From assembly GCF_900104455.1 (NCBI RefSeq), contig NZ_FNHB01000005.1, positions 196,912 to 260,911 of the forward strand: a stretch of DNA of 64,000 nucleotides, in the 5' to 3' direction. The position numbers and the translations under genes were made by a program. This DNA is from Dendrosporobacter quercicolus. Its GTDB lineage: Bacteria > Bacillota > Negativicutes > DSM-1736 > Dendrosporobacteraceae. The notes under the pieces are model-generated. The model saw nothing but the letters and a program-made list of their open reading frames with translations. It had not been told where the DNA came from and made no database searches. This document shows, piece by piece, positions 60,468-64,000 of the stretch; positions within the stretch are counted from its first letter, which is position 1; every line of letters begins with the position of its first letter.

Positions 60468-61649
60468 ATGGTTAAGCCGCCTGTTTTTGTTGATCAGACT
60501 GTCAATCAAGGTTTAAAGCAAAACTTAACACCTGATAAATTTACTCAATTGGTGCGGTTGATCACCGAAATACGGCTGGATTGCGCCGATATCAGTGTGG
60601 CTGCCTGGCAGGGAATGCGTCAGTATCCGCTGGCGCCAATGGACAGTTTGCGCGGCAATATTGAGGCTTGCTGTCATCAGGTGACACTTGCCGGGCAGTT
60701 GGGCTTTAAGAGCGTGAGCATCGTCATTTTTGCTTGTGATCAGCTCAATACAAGCGCTGTCAGACTGGCTTTGGCTGCAGCGAAAGGGCAGGGCTTAACG
60801 GCGGCCTTGCAAATTCGCAACGCCTCGGCCTTAAGTATTGCCCAAATTGCAGAACTGGCGGAAAAGGTTGATTTAGCTGCTGCCGATGCAGTGATTTACG
60901 GTGATGAGGGCAGTTTGCTGGATCCGTTGCATACCAACCGCATTCTTACCGAGCTTCAGGAAAAGTTACCCGTTGAATTGGAGTTTTGCGCTTATAATGA
61001 ACTGGGTTTGGCTGCTGCGAATACCTTGGCGGCATTACGCGCCGGTATTCGCAGGGTGGCTACTGCTGTCGGCGGGATAGACAGCTTTGCCGCTTTTGAG
61101 GAAATACTGCTGGGCTATAAGTTTTTATTGAATGCCCCGGTTGCCATTGGCGGCAATCTGGCGAGCTTGAGTAAAGCGGTACTGTCCTTAATGGGGCGGG
61201 AACTGCCGGCCAATAAACCGGTAATCGGAACGGATGTATTTGCTCATGAGTCCGGTATTCATGTGGATGGCGTAATTAAGAACCCTGAATTGTATGAGCC
61301 GTTTATTCCGGAACTGGTCGGTTTAGCCAGAAAATTGGTGATTGGCAAACATTCCGGCACTGCTTCTCTCAAAGCCAAATTCCGGAGCTGGAACAGGCCG
61401 CTGTCGGACTTTGACGCCGCTGTATTGCTGGGGATGGTCCGAAAGCTGGCCATTGCGCAGAAAGGCCTGGTCAATGACCGCCAGTTAATTGATTTGTATG
61501 ATGAAATCTGCGGACAAACAATATATGCTGAGATAGAAGGTGACGAAATATGCAAAGCGGAAAAAAAGTATTCATCGTTGACACCACACTGCGGGATGGG
61601 GAACAAGCGGCCGGTATTGTTTTCTCGGCCGAAGAAAAGCTCGCTATAG
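60468..61649 (+). CDS. nifV-omega: Homocitrate synthase omega subunit
   Basis: Part of the split homocitrate synthase that makes the organic ligand of FeMo-co. This half carries a degenerate N-terminal barrel (FVDQTVNQGLKQNLTPDKF) and the regulatory/communication part typical of alpha-IPM/homocitrate synthases (VIGTDVFAHESGIHVDGVIKNPELYEPFIPELVG..., IGKHSGTASLKAKF). 393 aa. Its last 33 codons overlap nifV-alpha in another frame, an unusually long overlap; it may once have ended near 61555. The two-gene organisation is known from Clostridium pasteurianum. Confidence 0.9.
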   Translation: MVKPPVFVDQTVNQGLKQNLTPDKFTQLVRLITEIRLDCADISVAAWQGMRQYPLAPMDSLRGNIEACCHQVTLAGQLGFKSVSIVIFACDQLNTSAVRLALAAAKGQGLTAALQIRNASALSIAQIAELAEKVDLAAADAVIYGDEGSLLDPLHTNRILTELQEKLPVELEFCAYNELGLAAANTLAALRAGIRRVATAVGGIDSFAAFEEILLGYKFLLNAPVAIGGNLASLSKAVLSLMGRELPANKPVIGTDVFAHESGIHVDGVIKNPELYEPFIPELVGLARKLVIGKHSGTASLKAKFRSWNRPLSDFDAAVLLGMVRKLAIAQKGLVNDRQLIDLYDEICGQTIYAEIEGDEICKAEKKYSSLTPHCGMGNKRPVLFSRPKKSSL

Positions 61650-62419
61650 CTGTAGCGCTGGATCAGGCCGGAGTCTTATGGATTGAGGCCGGCGTTCCGG
61701 CAATGGGGTGTGAAGAGCAGGAAGCGCTTAAGCTTATTCTGGGGGCGCGGCTGAAGGGGACGGCTTTTGCCTGGAACAGGGCCAGACGGGAGGATATTGA
61801 GGAATCGGTGAAATGCGGTTTTTCCTTTTTGCATATCTCGATACCGATATCTGACCTGCATCTCCGTCACAAGCTTAAAACAAGCCGGGAAAAAGTGCTG
61901 CATCAGCTGGCCGCGGCCATTCAGCACGCCAAGAGCTTTGGCTGCCGGGTTTCAATAGGAGCGGAGGACGCTTCGCGGGCCAGCGCCGGACAATTTCTGG
62001 AACTGGCCGAATTGTCGGCCCGGCTGGGAGCGGAGCGAATCCGGTATGCCGATACGATCGGTTGTCTTGATCCTTTTCGGGCCTACGAACAGATGACGGC
62101 AATCGTGAAGCAATGTCCTTTACCGATCGAGTTTCATGCGCATAATGATTTTGGTATGGCTACTGCCAATAGCCTGGCTGCTTGTCAGGCGGGAGTTGCG
62201 TATGTCAGCACAACGATTACCGGTATTGGGGAACGAGCGGGGAATGCAGCGATGGGGGAAGTCGTAAAAGCGCTGCAGGTTATTGCCAAAGCAGATACCG
62301 GAGTGACCCATGAGTCAAGCGCAAAGCTGACCAGCCTGGTAAGTCAGTTATTGGCAAAAGAGAGCAGTGGTTTGAACGGTTGCCGCGACGGAGCGGATTT
62401 TAAGGAACTGCTGCAATAA
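61550..62419 (+). CDS. nifV-alpha: Homocitrate synthase alpha subunit
   Basis: Catalytic half of homocitrate synthase (acetyl-CoA plus 2-oxoglutarate). The HMGL-like barrel signature FIVDTTLRDGEQAAGIVFS begins at residue 8, and EFHAHNDFGMATANS gives the metal-binding His pair. 289 aa covers the barrel without the C-terminal domain, which is on nifV-omega. The ATG follows AGGTGACGAAAT. It lies inside the 3' end of nifV-omega, overlapping 100 bp. Last gene of the operon, closed by the terminator at 62528. Confidence 0.92.
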   Translation: MQSGKKVFIVDTTLRDGEQAAGIVFSAEEKLAIAVALDQAGVLWIEAGVPAMGCEEQEALKLILGARLKGTAFAWNRARREDIEESVKCGFSFLHISIPISDLHLRHKLKTSREKVLHQLAAAIQHAKSFGCRVSIGAEDASRASAGQFLELAELSARLGAERIRYADTIGCLDPFRAYEQMTAIVKQCPLPIEFHAHNDFGMATANSLAACQAGVAYVSTTITGIGERAGNAAMGEVVKALQVIAKADTGVTHESSAKLTSLVSQLLAKESSGLNGCRDGADFKELLQ

Positions 62420-62527
62420 AATAAATTAGTTAATTAATTTAAAAATTCAGAAAATACTTGCAGTAGTAACAGTTACCCTGTATACTAAAAAATGTCAATC
62501 TCCTTTTTTCATTTTGTATGAATAGAT

Positions 62528-62562
62528 AATCTTCCGGCGCTCGGCCGGGAGATTTTCTATTT
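62528..62562 (+). terminator. Intrinsic terminator of the nif operon
   Basis: AATCTTCCGGC (62528-62538) / GGCCGGGAGATT region (62544-62554) form 11 pairs with one G-T, then TTCTATTTT. Confidence 0.85.
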
Positions 62563-62647
62563 TATACAATAAGTTAAGATATAACGAAAAAAGGACTATA
62601 AATGGAAAATTTCCGTTAAATTCGTACTATTTTAAGCAAATCGAAGT

Positions 62648-62676
62648 TTGACATAATCAGAAGCTGCCGATAATAT
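62648..62676 (+). promoter_or_regulatory. Consensus promoter for the 62943 gene
   Basis: TTGACA (62648-62653), 17-bp spacer, TAATAT (62671-62676). Predicted start near 62683. Confidence 0.8.
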
Positions 62677-62682
62677 TATATA

Positions 62683-62942
62683 CATCAACGGCAAAGGTGC
62701 TTGGAGGGATATCTCTAAGCACCTATTGCTATATCTGCCGGAAGCCTGCCGCGGTATAGGCGCCGGGGGCTTTTCCGGGGCTTGGCTGCAAGCCGGAGCT
62801 TTTATTTGCAGCATATTTCCCGCCGTCCTGCAGCTTGATGGCTTTCTCCTGGAGATATCAGCTTTGGCGAAGGGGTCATGCAGACTGAAATTTGGCGATT
62901 ACCCGTTGTGCAGTATTCTTATCTAACTAAGGAGGTGTTTTT
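62683..62942 (+). promoter_or_regulatory. Leader of about 260 nt with hairpins and a terminator-like stem
   Basis: No gene is encoded. Hairpin GGTGCTT/AAGCACC (62696-62702/62717-62723) lies 13 nt after the predicted start. A second stem GGCTTG/CAAGCC (62779-62784/62789-62794), extended by CC/GG across a 2-nt bulge, is followed by C and TTTTATTT (62773-62808), like an intrinsic terminator. A further 130 nt leads to AAGGAGGTG. The layout fits a riboswitch or attenuator, but it matches no class I can name. Confidence 0.5.
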
Positions 62943-64000
62943 GTGGTTTGCAGTGAAAGGTTGGCCGGAAATTTTCAGCGTTTGTCAGTGATTGGCGCAG
63001 AAGCTCATGGCGGTATTACGCGCCTTGCTTTTAGTGATACTGATTGGGAAGCGAGAGCTTTCGTCATCCGGCTTATGGAGCAGGTCGGTCTCAGGATACG
63101 GATTGATGCCTTCGGTAATGTTATCGGCCGCCGTGAAGGCTTGAACCCGGCAGCGTCTGTGATAATGCTGGGATCGCATGTCGACAGTGTACCTAACGGC
63201 GGCAATTATGATGGCATTGTCGGGGTGCTGGGCGCTATTGAAGTGCTGCAATGCCTTGAAGATGCGCAAGAGACTTACTACCATCCGATCGAAGTTGTTG
63301 TTTTCATGGCCGAGGAATCAAGCCGGTTTGGCGTAGCAACGCTAGGCAGCAAGGTGTTTTGCGGAAAAATTAAAATGAATGAGCTGGATCAGTTTATTGA
63401 TCAGCAGGGTATTATGTTGCCGGAAGCTATGCGGCGACAAGGACTGACAGCGGATAAGCAGGCGCAGGCGGCTTATCCCGGAGAAATAAAAGCTTTTTTG
63501 GAACTACATATCGAACAAGGCAAAGTTTTGGAAACAGTGGGCAAGCAATTGGGAATAGTTACCGGTATTGCTGCGCCGACCCGTATGCGGATAGTGATTG
63601 AGGGACAAGCGGACCACTCGGGGGCAACGCCGATGAATATGCGCCGCGATGCGCTGACGGCTGCGGCGGAGGTTATTCTTGCGGTCGAAGCATTGGCTGA
63701 GGCTGCGGCGAAGGACGGCATTGTGGGGACCACCGGGATTATTCAGGCCGAGCCGGGGGTGATGAATGTCATTCCGGGGCGGGTTGAACTGGGCATTGAT
63801 ATTCGCGGTACGCTGCCAACCGTCAAGCAGTTGGTTTTGCGTCAGTTATATGAGGCCATCGACAGGATCAAGAGCCGCCGCCAGGTTGCGGCGGCAATCA
63901 AGGTATTGACTGACGAAGTTCCGGTAAGCCTTTCGGCTGAGATGGTGGAGTTTCTGGAGTCTGTGAATGATGAACGCGGCGCTTCGGCGCGTCGTATGCC
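62943..64000 (+). CDS. M20-family amidohydrolase (allantoate amidohydrolase/N-carbamoyl amino acid hydrolase type), partial
   Basis: Starts with GTG at 62943, 5 bp after AAGGAGGTG, and runs open to the right edge (352 codons seen). Metal-dependent hydrolase motifs of the family: GSHVDSVPNGGNYDGIVGV (His/Asp ligands), MAEESSRFG, ELHIEQGKVLE and DHSGATPMNMRRDAL. It cleaves a carbamoyl or ureido amide; allantoate, N-carbamoyl amino acid or a ureide are equally possible. EESSRF replaces the more usual EEGSRF. Control probably lies in the structured leader. Confidence 0.9.
   Translation, partial: MVCSERLAGNFQRLSVIGAEAHGGITRLAFSDTDWEARAFVIRLMEQVGLRIRIDAFGNVIGRREGLNPAASVIMLGSHVDSVPNGGNYDGIVGVLGAIEVLQCLEDAQETYYHPIEVVVFMAEESSRFGVATLGSKVFCGKIKMNELDQFIDQQGIMLPEAMRRQGLTADKQAQAAYPGEIKAFLELHIEQGKVLETVGKQLGIVTGIAAPTRMRIVIEGQADHSGATPMNMRRDALTAAAEVILAVEALAEAAAKDGIVGTTGIIQAEPGVMNVIPGRVELGIDIRGTLPTVKQLVLRQLYEAIDRIKSRRQVAAAIKVLTDEVPVSLSAEMVEFLESVNDERGASARRM

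Noticed and set aside
62726-62926. A 66-aa frame in the leader of the amidohydrolase gene
   Set aside because: TTG start without ribosome site, low-complexity composition, and it overlaps stable hairpins; the region looks like RNA structure.

Overview
The window looks like a chromosomal segment of an anaerobic, nitrogen-fixing, endospore-lineage Firmicute. The gene content (clostridial-type NifD, split nifV, nifI1/nifI2 inside nifHDK, SAM-I riboswitch, BusR-like regulator, cytochrome bd oxidase) and the moderate GC fit the Negativicutes/Sporomusaceae best. That placement is inference; no rRNA or other marker is present.

Layout. (1) 1-15200 is a type I-B CRISPR-Cas locus: a short array runs in from the left edge, then pta, then cas6-cas8b-cas7-cas5-cas3-cas4-cas1-cas2. 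Two more arrays follow, each behind a near-identical leader. Between them lie an MFS transporter of different base composition and a REP-type (Y1) transposase element bounded by a perfect 15-bp inverted repeat. cas1 carries a one-base frameshift, so spacer acquisition is probably dead while the interference genes look intact. (2) 15200-23200 holds a DNA/RNA-maintenance block (AI-2E-type membrane protein, RecQ, YkvA-type protein, topoisomerase III, DEAD-box helicase) and a small protein behind a long structured leader. (3) 23300-50100 is a mosaic of short housekeeping and accessory units: lipase, APC permease, ABC-F ATPase, DapB-like reductase, GntR-RCK_C regulator, glyoxalases, cytochrome bd oxidase, DEAD-box helicase, sigma-54, GGDEF/HD-GYP protein, BASS-type symporter, exonuclease III, a stand-alone pyruvate-kinase C-terminal domain protein, aspartase, MsrAB, DMT transporter and AraC regulator. 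Inside it, on the minus strand at 46865-47271, is a complete unit of promoter, SAM-I riboswitch, terminator and a 56-aa protein. (4) 50290-62560 is a molybdenum-type nitrogenase operon: nifH-nifI1-nifI2-nifD-nifK-nifE-nifN-nifB-fdx-anfO-like-nifVomega-nifValpha, behind a leader of about 430 nt that is very rich in secondary structure. (5) 62650-64000 holds a consensus promoter, a leader of about 260 nt containing a terminator-like hairpin, and the start of an M20-family amidohydrolase running off the right edge.

How the parts work together. The nif operon covers the structural proteins, PII-like post-translational control (NifI1/NifI2), the FeMo-co scaffold (NifEN), the NifB-co synthase with a NifX-like tail, a thioredoxin-like 2Fe-2S ferredoxin and homocitrate synthesis. 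Cytochrome bd oxidase elsewhere in the window could scavenge oxygen.

Most worth a second look: the SAM-I-controlled 56-aa protein, the folded nifH leader (which partly resembles molybdenum-cofactor riboswitches), the duplicated CRISPR leader that carries a copy of the cas2 3' end, the cas1 frameshift, and the leader of the 62943 gene. All functional calls rest on sequence motifs read by eye; no database search was run.
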